From Kibdelosporangium banguiense (lineage in GTDB: Bacteria; Actinomycetota; Actinomycetes; Mycobacteriales; Pseudonocardiaceae): a DNA stretch of 64,000 nucleotides. The translations under genes were made by a program, and so were the position numbers. Location of the stretch: assembly GCF_017876405.1 (NCBI RefSeq), contig NZ_JAGINW010000001.1, forward strand, positions 8,197,203-8,261,202, given 5' to 3'. This document shows positions 17,470 through 26,205 of the stretch, piece after piece. Under the pieces are notes generated by a model that saw only the letters and a list, made by a program, of their open reading frames with translations, had not been told where the DNA came from and searched no databases. Position 1 is the first letter of the stretch; every line of letters begins with the position of its first letter.

Positions 17470-17924
17470 ACGGACGCGGAGACGATCTCCAACGCCGGAT
17501 CCGGTGTGACCAACGGGAATTCCAGGCCCCGCTCGAGTTGCAGGCTGATCAGCGCCAGGTTGTTCGTGGAGACGATCTGTTCGGTGATGCGGCCGTCGCG
17601 CAGCCGGACGGTGTGGGTCTCGATCGTGGTGCCTCGTCTGCCGGTGGGCGGCTGCCCGTGGAACGGCCCGGTGTTGTGCCAGTCCCAGGCATAGCGGAAG
17701 ACGGCGCGCGTGTTGTCGGCGTTGTGGAACTCGTCGTGCAGCGCCACGCGCAGGCCTGGGTAGGTCACGTGGAACCCGCTCGCGACCTTGAGAACAGCGG
17801 GAAAGCCCATGACCTTCCACGCGAAGGGGGCGTAGAGGATGACGTCCTCGTCGTACAGTTGAGCGAAGGATTCCCAGTCCTGAGTGGCCCATGCGAGAAC
17901 GAACTTCTCTCCCAATGAACTCAT
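17466..17924 (-). CDS. SnoaL-like protein under an ECF41-type promoter
   Basis: 152 residues from ATG 17924, with a GAGG ribosome-binding site. It has the NTF2-like pattern (KFVLAWATQDWESFAQLYDEDVILYAPFAW ... HNADNTRAVFRYAWDWHNTGPFHG), ending with a long hydrophobic tail. ECF41 genes are typically next to small metabolic enzymes (carboxymuconolactone decarboxylase, oxidoreductase or epimerase); here the neighbour is a SnoaL protein. A TGTCACA-N16-CGTC promoter lies directly upstream. Function beyond ligand binding or hydrolysis is unknown. Confidence 0.86.
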   Translation of the reverse strand: MSSLGEKFVLAWATQDWESFAQLYDEDVILYAPFAWKVMGFPAVLKVASGFHVTYPGLRVALHDEFHNADNTRAVFRYAWDWHNTGPFHGQPPTGRRGTTIETHTVRLRDGRITEQIVSTNNLALISLQLERGLEFPLVTPDPALEIVSASV

Positions 17925-18263
17925 ATGGTCCTCACTCCTCCAGTCGGTGTACCTGACCGACGCAGCAGAGCTCGCAACTGTGACATGAGACCCGGTATTT
18001 GTGCCGTCACCGCCCTGGGAACGCATTCCTGACAACGTTTTGTTATTGGCCGCTTTACAGTTTCCCGACGACCCGTACCGTGTGCTGTAGTCCAAAACAC
18101 CGGACAGTTACAGATTGTCCAACTGGTTGCAATCGGCGTCACCCGACTGGACCGCCCGTTCCGGGCGAATGTATAGAAAGATAATCACCAGCCTGGGGCG
18201 AACGATTGCAGGGACCGTGCCATCTGGACCGGGTAGGCGCGATCCACTGATTAGGGGGCCGGA
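17925..18263. promoter_or_regulatory. Divergent control region, SnoaL / LuxR genes
   Basis: 339 bases without a gene. It holds the ECF41-type promoter for the SnoaL gene, a GGACA-N9-TGTCC inverted repeat (18102-18120), and a small CGCCCG-TTC-CGGGCG palindrome about 115 bases before the LuxR start. The LuxR promoter itself is not obvious. Confidence 0.5.
17959..17985 (-). promoter_or_regulatory. ECF41-type promoter of the SnoaL gene
   Basis: Read on the minus strand: TGTCACA (17985-17979), 16 bases, CGTC (17962-17959), about 35 bases before the ATG. It matches the published ECF41 consensus TGTCACA-N16-CGTC. It is nearly identical to the site before the MFS operon: CTGACCGACGCA and GCAACTGTGACAT are conserved around a variable 9-base spacer. 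Confidence 0.8.
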
Positions 18264-20621
18264 ATGACCGAAATGCGTATATCCGTGGGCGGGCCGTCCC
18301 GGGCTCAGCCACCGAGATTCTCCGGCCAGTTACCGCCGTTGCTCGGCCGGGACACGGATCTGCTGACCCTGGTCGCGCACCTGTGCAGATCCGACGCCTA
18401 CCTGTCCACGCTGACCGGCCCCGGCGGAGTCGGCAAGAGCAGGCTCGCGGCCGCGGCGGCTGACGAGGTCACCCTGACGACCTCGTTCACCGTCGTACTC
18501 GCCGACCTGCACGACGTGGACACCGCGGAGGGTGTGCTGAGGTCGGCCGCTGGTGCGCTCGGTGACGAGTTCGGCCGTACGATCCGCGCTCCGGTGACCG
18601 TTCGTGACATCGTCGCGATCATTCCGGATCGAGACGTGTTGCTGATTCTCGACGGCTGCGAGCAGGTGATCGAGGCCGTGGCCGCGCTCGTCTCCGACCT
18701 GCGTTCCTGGCGCAGCCGCCTGCGAGTGCTGACCACGGGCAGGCGGCCGTTGAAGCTGTACGGGGAACGGCTGTTCCCGCTGCGACCATTGCCAACGCCG
18801 CAATGCCCGCTCACCGAGGATGTCGCGGAGTTACCGGAATACCCGTCGGTGGCGCTGTTCATGGACCGGGCCAGGGCAATGGATCCGTCGTTCGCTCTGA
18901 CGGCGGAGAACGCGGAACCTGTCGCGGAGATCTGCCGCAGGATGGACGGCCTGCCGCTGGCGATCGAGCTGACCGCGGCGCGGTTGCGGCTGTTCCCGGT
19001 CGCGACCCTGGTCAACCGATTGCAGGAGAGCGGCCACGGCGCTGTCGGCAGGAACACGGGCAGGCCGCACCGGCACCGGTCGCTGCACGCCCTCACGGAA
19101 GGCAGTTTCCGGCTGCTGGACGAGGAACAACAGCGTCTGCTGATGCGGATCGCGGTGTGTGTGCAGGACATCGGGCTCGACACGGTCGAAGATCTCGGCG
19201 GGCTGGCGCCACACCAGACGGAACGTGTGCTGGAACCGTTGGTGGACCTCAACTTGGTCGTGGTGCGGCACGGCTCGGGCGCCCCTCGGTTCGCAGTGCT
19301 GGAGACAGTGCGGATGTTCTGCCTGGACCGGCTCACCGAACGCGGGGAACTGGCCGACGTGAAAACCCGCCACGCCGAACACTTCCAGGCTCTGGCCCAC
19401 CGCGCCAAGCCCCATCTCACCGGCGGTGACCAGGCACAGTGGCTGGGTGAACTCGAAGCCGCGCACGACAACCTGCGGTGCGCACTGGATTTCCTGGTCC
19501 AGGACGAACGCCCGGCCGAAGCCTCGAGCACCGCGGTGGCGATGCACCGGTTCTGGCTGATCCACGGACATCTGGAGATCGGATGCCGGCACCTCACTGA
19601 CGCGTCTCTGTCGCAATCGGATGGTGCGGCACAGGCGGCATATGGTGCGCTGGCCGCCGCAATGGGTGATGTGCTGCGCGCAGCGGAGGCCTTCCACCGG
19701 GCGAGTACGGCCTACCGGGAGTGCGGCGACCATGATCGGGAGCAGGCCATGCTGGCCCAGCGCCACGCGGCCCTCCAGCATGCGGGCGAGCGGCCCAACG
19801 TCCGGTCGATCGACCACGTGATCCGGTCCGCGGGCCGGGCGGAAGCACCGACCGAGATCGGCGACGCGGCGCTCGCGCTCGCCATGTCCGCGGGCCAGGA
19901 TCTCGACCGCTGCGAGGAACTGCTGGGGGTCGCCCGGCTCGTCTACGCACGCCACCAGGATGTGCGTGGAACCGGCCTGGTCTTCGCGGAGCAGGCTGAG
20001 CTGGCCATGGCACGCGGTCAGTTCGACGTGGCCGAACGATTGTTCAGGCTGAGCATGGAAAGGCTGCGGTCGGTCGGCGAGCGCACGATGTTGCCAACCG
20101 TGCTCGACGCGTACGCATCTCTGCTGTGGCAACAGGTTTCGGGGCAGGAAGACCGGACTGTGCGGATGATGGCGGCAGGTTCGGCCCTGCGCAAGGCCAC
20201 GCACGCGTCGCCGTTGCGGACGCGGCGAACCGTGCACGCCGGACCATTACGCCAGTTACGCCGTAACCTCGGCGGCGCGAGGTTCGAGGCCCTGTGGCAG
20301 GAAGGCCGGTTGCTCGACTCCGCCGCCATGGTGGCGGAGATACTGTCGGCACCGCTGCTGGCCGACGGCGGGCGTACGCCTTCCGCGCCACAGGAAGCCA
20401 AGCTCACTCCCCGGCAGTACCAGATCGCCTCGCTGGTCAGTCAGGGTCTGACGAATCGCCAGATCGCCCACCAGCTGCAGATCTCGGAGTGGACCGCGGT
20501 CAACCACGTCCGGCAGATCATGCAGAAGCTCGGCCTGCCGTCCCGTATCCATGTCGCACAGTGGGTACTGAAGGTCGACGACGGGCTAGGAGACGTTCGC
20601 CGTGGCGAGCATGGTCAGTAG
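18264..20621 (+). CDS. NB-ARC ATPase / LuxR HTH transcriptional regulator
   Basis: 785 residues. Walker A GPGGVGKSR is near residue 50, Walker B LLILDGCEQV near 130, and GLPLAIEL near 230 is typical of AfsR/NB-ARC ATPases. A helical TPR-like region and a C-terminal LuxR HTH (LTPRQYQIASLVSQGLTNRQIAHQLQISEWTAVNHVRQIMQKL, about 715-760) follow. There is no SARP domain, so it is distinct from AfsR. Its 3' end overlaps the convergent ligase gene by 36 bases. Likely role: ATP-dependent activator of a nearby pathway; target unknown. Confidence 0.92.
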   Translation: MTEMRISVGGPSRAQPPRFSGQLPPLLGRDTDLLTLVAHLCRSDAYLSTLTGPGGVGKSRLAAAAADEVTLTTSFTVVLADLHDVDTAEGVLRSAAGALGDEFGRTIRAPVTVRDIVAIIPDRDVLLILDGCEQVIEAVAALVSDLRSWRSRLRVLTTGRRPLKLYGERLFPLRPLPTPQCPLTEDVAELPEYPSVALFMDRARAMDPSFALTAENAEPVAEICRRMDGLPLAIELTAARLRLFPVATLVNRLQESGHGAVGRNTGRPHRHRSLHALTEGSFRLLDEEQQRLLMRIAVCVQDIGLDTVEDLGGLAPHQTERVLEPLVDLNLVVVRHGSGAPRFAVLETVRMFCLDRLTERGELADVKTRHAEHFQALAHRAKPHLTGGDQAQWLGELEAAHDNLRCALDFLVQDERPAEASSTAVAMHRFWLIHGHLEIGCRHLTDASLSQSDGAAQAAYGALAAAMGDVLRAAEAFHRASTAYRECGDHDREQAMLAQRHAALQHAGERPNVRSIDHVIRSAGRAEAPTEIGDAALALAMSAGQDLDRCEELLGVARLVYARHQDVRGTGLVFAEQAELAMARGQFDVAERLFRLSMERLRSVGERTMLPTVLDAYASLLWQQVSGQEDRTVRMMAAGSALRKATHASPLRTRRTVHAGPLRQLRRNLGGARFEALWQEGRLLDSAAMVAEILSAPLLADGGRTPSAPQEAKLTPRQYQIASLVSQGLTNRQIAHQLQISEWTAVNHVRQIMQKLGLPSRIHVAQWVLKVDDGLGDVRRGEHGQ

Positions 20622-22256
20622 CCGGTCGTAGGAGACCTTGCCGCAGGCGTCCCGGGGCAACGTCTCCACCTGGATCAGCTTCGTGGGCAGGTACCACTCC
20701 GTCATGCCTCGCCAGGTCAGGAAATCGCGCAGATCGCTGAGGGACGGGCAGTGGCCGCGGGAGGCCACCACGGCACAAGGCTGCTCGTCACCGTCAGACA
20801 CCGCGTGGCCGATCACCGCCACCTCCCGGACCGCCGGGTGCTCCCGCAGTTCCCCTTCCACCTCCTCGACAGGGATCATGAACATGCCACCGATCCGCCG
20901 GTTCGCCCGGCCGGCGAACCGCAGCCCGCCATGTCCGTCGTGCCGTACCAGGTCGCCGGTGTCGAACCAGCCGCTGTCGGTGTCCCAGAGCGCGCGGACA
21001 TCCCGATCACTGGGTGCGTCGGTCTGCCATACAGCCGAACCCAAAGACGGACCAGTCACCCACAGCCGGTAAAGCCCGTCGACACCTGGCACCGGACGCA
21101 GGTCCGTTGCCAGGGCGGGCAGCGGCCGGCCGTCGCTGTGCGCCGCCCACCGGTCCGGGTCGTCCTCCCGGATCCGCAGGCCGAGGCCGACCTCGGTCAT
21201 GGCCCAGCAGGACCGGATCGGCACGGAGAACTCGTCGGCCAGTTGGTGCACCAGCTTGCTGGGCACGGGGGTGGCGCCGGCTTTCAGCAACCGCAACGAC
21301 GGCAGGTGCCTGCGCCGCCGCCGCTGTGCCTCGACCATTTGGGACAGGAAGACCGGGGCTGCGAACAACTGGGTCACACCCGCGGACGCCATCAGGTCCA
21401 ACTGGCGGTCGGCGTCCCAGACGTCCTGGTACACGCCGGTTCCGTGCGCCAGCAACGATCCCCAGACGGAGTACAGCGTGGCGGCGAGCCCGGTGATCGG
21501 GTGCGGGGTGCAGAACACCTCGTGGCGGTCCCAGCCGCGTTCGACCGGTTCGGCGTACCCGCCTATCCCGGCGTAGATCGAGTTCTCGGTGTGCAGCACG
21601 GACTTTCGCTGACCGGTGGTGCCGGACGTGAACATCAGCAGCCGCGGCTCGTCCATCGCGGCGCCGGACGGCAGGGGAGGCGGTCGCCGGATCAGGTCCT
21701 CGTGCGGTGTGTTGAGGAAGTGTTCCGTGAAGTCGATCGCACCGTTGCCAGGCCGTTCGCCGTACACCACGCGGTACCGCAGCTGGGGCAGCCTGGGCGC
21801 CATCCGCTCCAGCTCCCACGCGAGTTCGGCGCCCTGCCAGGTCTGTGCCGTGACGCACAGCCGTGCCCGCGCGTCGGTGAGGATCAGCTCCAGTTCCCTC
21901 GGCCTGATACTGGTCTGAATCGGCACGGCCACTGCACCGATCCACATGCAGGCCAAGGTGAGTGCCGTTGTCTCCCACCAGTCCGGCAACTGGTACGCCA
22001 CCGCGTCACCGCGACGGATGCCGAGTGCGATCAACCCACCCGTGAACCGGCGGACATAGCGCAGGAGTTCGCCGTATCGCACGGTCACCGCCCGGCCGGT
22101 CTCCGCGCGGTAGGCGATGATCGCCGGTCGTTCCGGGCAACTGGCGGCGGCCCTGACGAGGTCGTGCAGGATCGACTCGTCGCGCCACCATCCTTCACGC
22201 CGGTAGTGCGCCGCCATCCACGCCGGTGGCCGGACGTCGAACGGATCGATTGTCAC
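20586..22256 (-). CDS. Acyl-CoA synthetase / AMP-dependent ligase
   Basis: 556 residues from GTG 22256, which overlaps the MFS stop (GTGA). Adenylation motifs are FTSGTTGQRKS (about residue 208), WAMTEVG, WFDTGDLVRHDG and the C-terminal CGKVSYDRLL with the catalytic Lys. It activates a carboxylic acid as acyl-AMP and passes it to CoA or a carrier; no carrier protein is encoded beside it. It is co-transcribed with the exporter behind an ECF41-type promoter. The substrate cannot be read from sequence. Confidence 0.92.
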   Translation of the reverse strand: MTIDPFDVRPPAWMAAHYRREGWWRDESILHDLVRAAASCPERPAIIAYRAETGRAVTVRYGELLRYVRRFTGGLIALGIRRGDAVAYQLPDWWETTALTLACMWIGAVAVPIQTSIRPRELELILTDARARLCVTAQTWQGAELAWELERMAPRLPQLRYRVVYGERPGNGAIDFTEHFLNTPHEDLIRRPPPLPSGAAMDEPRLLMFTSGTTGQRKSVLHTENSIYAGIGGYAEPVERGWDRHEVFCTPHPITGLAATLYSVWGSLLAHGTGVYQDVWDADRQLDLMASAGVTQLFAAPVFLSQMVEAQRRRRRHLPSLRLLKAGATPVPSKLVHQLADEFSVPIRSCWAMTEVGLGLRIREDDPDRWAAHSDGRPLPALATDLRPVPGVDGLYRLWVTGPSLGSAVWQTDAPSDRDVRALWDTDSGWFDTGDLVRHDGHGGLRFAGRANRRIGGMFMIPVEEVEGELREHPAVREVAVIGHAVSDGDEQPCAVVASRGHCPSLSDLRDFLTWRGMTEWYLPTKLIQVETLPRDACGKVSYDRLLTMLATANVS

Positions 22257-23893
22257 GACGACCTTTCCCCTGTGACCCCGGCGGTCACGGGCGTGTCCGA
22301 CGGCTCTGCCGGCGGTTTGGCGCGGCCTGGCAGCAACAACGCGAGCAGCATGCCCGCCACCTGCACTGCGGCGGTCAGCACCAACGCCCATGTCGCGGCG
22401 GTGGTGAACGCGCTGCCGAACACGTCCTGCGTGACTCTCGCTGTCTCCTGCGCCGCCTGTTCGGACAGGCCGGGCGGCAGCGGGATACCACCGCTCTGCC
22501 CGACACCGACGTCGAGGCCACGGTCGACGGCCGCGGCGATGTTGTCCTGGAAGCCGGCCTGAGCCTCCGGCGGTAGGTCACCGAGCCGCTGCGCGGCCTG
22601 TTCGGTCACCTCACTGGCCAGACGGTTCTGCAACAGCAGGCCAACTGCGGCGGCGCCCAGCACAGTGCCGAGCTGACGAGTCGTGGCGAGCACACCGGAG
22701 GCCGCACCTGCCAGTGGTGGCGGGACGTCCCGCATGGCAAGGGTATTGATCGCGGGGAACACCACGCCCATGCCGATACCGAACAGGATCAGTCCCGGCA
22801 GCAGGACCCACGGACTGGAGTCCGGCTCGGCCATCAGCCCGGCCAGCCCGACGCCGCCGCCGTAGAGCAGCAGGCCGGGCACCAGGATCGCCCGCCCGCC
22901 GACCTTGGCGACCAGACTGCCCGCGACAGGGGAGAGCAGCAGCGAGATCACCGACGGCGGCACGAGCACCAGACCGGCGACGATGGCCGACAGCCCGAGG
23001 ACGGACTGCAGGTAGATGGTCAGCGGCAGGAGCAGTCCGACGGACGCGAACAGGATCACCGACGACAGGGTCACCGAGACCGAGAACACCCGGTTGCGGA
23101 ACAGTTCGAACGGCAGCAGCGGATCCCGCTCCTGCCTGCGCCGCTGCAGAAGCAGGAAGACGGCGAACACCACGACCCCGGCGACGAGCACGGCCGGGAT
23201 GGTGACGAACGAGAACACCGTGCCCCACTTGTAGCGCTGGCCCTCGATCAACGCGAAGATCACCAGGAACAGCGCGACGGTCGACAACAGCACGCCTGGC
23301 AGGTCCAGCCGGGGACGGCGGCCGGAGCGCGCGTTCGGCACGACCATCAGCGCGGCCACCACGGCGAACGCGCCGAGCGGCATGTTGATGAAGAAGATCC
23401 AGCGCCAGCCGACCGTGCTGACCAGCAGGCCGCCCAGCGTGGGGCCGGCGATGATGGCGAGCCCCGCCACCGACGACCACACGCCGAACGCGGCGCCCCG
23501 CTTCTGCGGCGGGAAAACCACGCTGATCAGCGCGAGGGTCTGGGGCATCATCACCGCCGCGCCGAGGCCCTGCACCGACCGGGTGATGATCATCTGCTCG
23601 GCCGAGCCCGCCAGCCCGCACGCGGCCGACGCGACCGTGAAGATCATCAGCCCGGCGATGAACATGGTCCGTGACCCGAGCCGGTCGCCGAGCCTGCCGG
23701 ACAGCAACTGCAGCGCGGCGAACACCAGGGTGTACGCGTTGACGAACCACAGCACCTGATCCAGCGACGCGTCCAGCCCGGTCACCATGTCCGGGATGGC
23801 GATGTTCACGATCGTGGTGTCCAGCAATGTCATGAAGAACCCCACGAGCAGCACACTCAGTACCACCCACGGGTTACGCTCTCGCGTCTGCAC
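22253..23893 (-). CDS. MFS drug exporter, DHA2 (EmrB/QacA) family
   Basis: 546 residues from GTG 23893, chosen because GAGGAGA lies 7 bases upstream. Fourteen hydrophobic segments are expected. Motifs include LDTTIVNIAIPDM in helix 1 and GRLGDRLGSR in the first cytoplasmic loop. The long loop near the C-terminus (residues about 435-490) is typical of 14-TM DHA2 pumps. It probably exports a toxic small molecule. The operon with the acyl ligase has its own ECF41-type promoter. Confidence 0.93.
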   Translation of the reverse strand: MQTRERNPWVVLSVLLVGFFMTLLDTTIVNIAIPDMVTGLDASLDQVLWFVNAYTLVFAALQLLSGRLGDRLGSRTMFIAGLMIFTVASAACGLAGSAEQMIITRSVQGLGAAVMMPQTLALISVVFPPQKRGAAFGVWSSVAGLAIIAGPTLGGLLVSTVGWRWIFFINMPLGAFAVVAALMVVPNARSGRRPRLDLPGVLLSTVALFLVIFALIEGQRYKWGTVFSFVTIPAVLVAGVVVFAVFLLLQRRRQERDPLLPFELFRNRVFSVSVTLSSVILFASVGLLLPLTIYLQSVLGLSAIVAGLVLVPPSVISLLLSPVAGSLVAKVGGRAILVPGLLLYGGGVGLAGLMAEPDSSPWVLLPGLILFGIGMGVVFPAINTLAMRDVPPPLAGAASGVLATTRQLGTVLGAAAVGLLLQNRLASEVTEQAAQRLGDLPPEAQAGFQDNIAAAVDRGLDVGVGQSGGIPLPPGLSEQAAQETARVTQDVFGSAFTTAATWALVLTAAVQVAGMLLALLLPGRAKPPAEPSDTPVTAGVTGERSS

Positions 23894-23937
23894 CTGATCT
23901 CTCCTCGCGTCGCCTGGGAGTTGGCTCCCGACTGACC

Positions 23938-23964
23938 GACGCACGCGGGCCGGCAACTGTGACA
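23938..23964 (-). promoter_or_regulatory. ECF41-type promoter of the MFS/ligase operon
   Basis: On the minus strand: TGTCACA (23964-23958), 16 bases, CGTC (23941-23938), about 45 bases before the GTG. It lies in the 100-base gap after the dehydrogenase stop, so the exporter operon can be switched on independently of the operon upstream. It shares 25 bases with the site before the SnoaL gene. Confidence 0.8.
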
Positions 23965-23993
23965 TCGCCGGGGAGGCAAATTCGGCGAGCCGG

Positions 23994-25271
23994 TCAGAGC
24001 CGCTCTATGTGCCGGTCGGAGGCGAGCCGGTTGCGGCAGTCGAGGACGTAGCGAGCGTGGGTGTGGATCATGTCGTAGTCGAAGGCGTCGTGGTCGGTGA
24101 GGATCACGACGGCATCCGCCGTGGCGACCTCCTCGACGCTCAACTCGACACGCGTGACACGAGCGTCGATCGGCGCGGTCTCCCGGACATGCGGATCGGC
24201 CGCACGTACCTCGGCGCCTGTGCGTATCAACAACTCCGCCGCCCGAACCGCGGGCGATTCCCTGGCGTCACCGCTGTTTCGCTTGTACGCCAGACCGAGC
24301 ATGAGAACCCGGGAACCGTTGGCGGAACGCTGGCGCTCGTTCAGTGCCTCCACCAACCGTTGCACCACATACTGCGGCATCTGGTTGTTGACGTCATTGG
24401 CCAGGTCGACGAACCGGAACCGGCGGCCGAGCTGACGTTCGACACGCCACGACAGGTACCGCGGGTCGACCGGCAGACAGTGACCGCCCACTCCAGGACC
24501 GGGAGTGAACCGCATGAACCCGAAGGGCTTGGACGACGCCGCACCGATGGCGTCCCAGATGTTCACGCCGAGCTCGTGCGCCACCACAGCCATCTCGTTG
24601 ACCAGTGCGACATTCACGTGCCGGTAGGTGTTCTCGATCAGTTTGGCCAGCTCGGCAGTTTTCGGCGAGGTCACCGGCACGGTCGTCTCGACCACGGTGT
24701 CGTAGAACTCCCGTACCCGCCGCAGTGACTCATCGTCCACTCCCGACACCAGCTTCGGGGTCCGTTCGAACGTCCAGTACTGGTTTCCGGGGTCGATGCG
24801 CTCAGGGCTGTACCCGAGCCGGAAGTCAGGCCCCGGCGCGAGGCCGCTTTCCTTCTCCAGCAGTGCGCCGAACACGTCCTCGGTGGTGCCGGGATAGGTG
24901 GTCGATTCGAGTACCACCAGTGCGCCGTGGGTCAGGTGCGGTGCGATGGCAAGCGCCGCGCTCTTGACAAAGGACAGGTCCGGTACGTCGTCGCGCAGTG
25001 GGGTCGGCACGGTCACCACGGCGACGTCGAACCCGGCCAGGTCGCCCGCGTCCGTTGTCGGCCGGTAGCCACCCGCCTTGATCACCGCCGCGAGCCGTTC
25101 GTCGGACACATCCTCCACATAGGACGTACCCGACCGCAGCCGGCCGATCCGGCCGTCGTCCACGTCGTAGCCGACCACCGAATGCCCGACCTCGGCGGCC
25201 CGCACGGCCAGCGGCAGACCGACATACCCCTGGCCGACGACAACGACTTTGCACACCGGGTCAGCCGACAT
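23994..25271 (-). CDS. UDP-N-acetylhexosamine-type nucleotide sugar 6-dehydrogenase
   Basis: 425 residues. It oxidises an NDP-hexosamine at C6 to the uronic acid using two NAD+. The Rossmann motif VVVGQGYVGLP is N-terminal. SPERIDPGN and the active-site GPGVGGHCLPVDP are of the WbpA/WecC (UDP-HexNAc) type rather than the UDP-glucose type. A C-terminal NDP-sugar domain (GLAYKRNSGDARESPA) is present. It overlaps the UbiA gene by 11 bases. With a Gfo/Idh dehydrogenase and a DegT aminotransferase in the same locus, a WbpA-WbpB-WbpE style diamino-uronate route is plausible but unproven. Confidence 0.93.
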   Translation of the reverse strand: MSADPVCKVVVVGQGYVGLPLAVRAAEVGHSVVGYDVDDGRIGRLRSGTSYVEDVSDERLAAVIKAGGYRPTTDAGDLAGFDVAVVTVPTPLRDDVPDLSFVKSAALAIAPHLTHGALVVLESTTYPGTTEDVFGALLEKESGLAPGPDFRLGYSPERIDPGNQYWTFERTPKLVSGVDDESLRRVREFYDTVVETTVPVTSPKTAELAKLIENTYRHVNVALVNEMAVVAHELGVNIWDAIGAASSKPFGFMRFTPGPGVGGHCLPVDPRYLSWRVERQLGRRFRFVDLANDVNNQMPQYVVQRLVEALNERQRSANGSRVLMLGLAYKRNSGDARESPAVRAAELLIRTGAEVRAADPHVRETAPIDARVTRVELSVEEVATADAVVILTDHDAFDYDMIHTHARYVLDCRNRLASDRHIERL

Positions 25272-26205
25272 GGACCATCACGATGTTCCCGGCGATCAGC
25301 GCCACCACTCCCCAGCGGTGGATGGTGACGCCGGCCTTCCTGGCCACCAGCACCCGGCCGGCCTTCAGACCGTCATAGGCCTGCCTCGCGCGCATCAACA
25401 CTGTCGGCACGAGGAACAGCCCGAACCAGAGCGGCGCGACGTCCAGCGCGAGCGCGCCGACGATGACGACGAACTCCAGCAGGCTCAGCCCGGCGATGAA
25501 CCGGTGGTACGCGGCCAGTGAGACGCGGGTGGCCAGATTGATCCGGCCCACCTCCCGGTCGCCCTCGATGTCGTTGATGTTCGAGTACACCGAGACCATC
25601 AGGCTCCACAGTCCGAAGAGGAACGACTCGAGCCACATCAGCCCGGTCACCTCGGGATTGATCATGGCGAACGGCACGAGCAGGCACAGGCCGGTGCACA
25701 GCCACAAAGCCAGTTCCTGGCCACCCCGGTAGCTGAACTTCAGGCCGTAGGAGTACTGGATGAAGACGAACGCGCACACCGCTGCGGCCACGATGCCCAA
25801 GGTCGACGCATAGGGCGCGATCGCGAACGCGACCACCCAGAGCGCCAGGCCGATGAAGGTGCAGGCGTAACCGAAGCGCAATGCCTGCGGCACCGTGAGC
25901 CTGCCGTCCAGCAACGGTTTGCGATCCCTGGCCCGCAGCGCGGTCTGCGCGGGATTGTAGTTGCGTGCGTCGCTGCCATCGCGGAAACCGGTGACGTCGT
26001 CGAACGCCACGGTCGCCGCGACCACACCGACCCAGCCGAGGTCGAACAGGATGAGGGCCAGCCAGATCCGCGGCTCGGCCTGGGCCGACGGGGCCAGCAG
26101 GGCGAACGCGACGAGGATGCAGGTGTAGTAGTCCCAGAACGAGAGTTTGGCGAGTTTCACGTACGCCCGTAGCCGCTGCCCGGCCGGGCTCGTCGTCGAC
26201 GTCAT
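25261..26205 (-). CDS. UbiA-superfamily integral membrane prenyltransferase (or cyclase)
   Basis: 314 residues with about nine hydrophobic segments. The two Asp-rich motifs that bind prenyl diphosphate through Mg2+ are visible as DDVTGFRDGSD (about residues 68-78) and NDIEGDREVG (about 210-219). UbiA enzymes prenylate aromatic rings, glycerol phosphates or phosphoribose, and some are terpene cyclases. Its start overlaps the methyltransferase stop (ATGA). MEP-pathway genes in the divergent operon indicate that its prenyl substrate is supplied locally. Acceptor is unknown. Confidence 0.92.
   Translation of the reverse strand: MTSTTSPAGQRLRAYVKLAKLSFWDYYTCILVAFALLAPSAQAEPRIWLALILFDLGWVGVVAATVAFDDVTGFRDGSDARNYNPAQTALRARDRKPLLDGRLTVPQALRFGYACTFIGLALWVVAFAIAPYASTLGIVAAAVCAFVFIQYSYGLKFSYRGGQELALWLCTGLCLLVPFAMINPEVTGLMWLESFLFGLWSLMVSVYSNINDIEGDREVGRINLATRVSLAAYHRFIAGLSLLEFVVIVGALALDVAPLWFGLFLVPTVLMRARQAYDGLKAGRVLVARKAGVTIHRWGVVALIAGNIVMVHVG

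Noticed and set aside
18398..20237. Minus-strand open frames opposite the LuxR gene
   Set aside because: Arg/Ser-rich composition, no motif, and the plus strand encodes a clear ATPase-LuxR protein.
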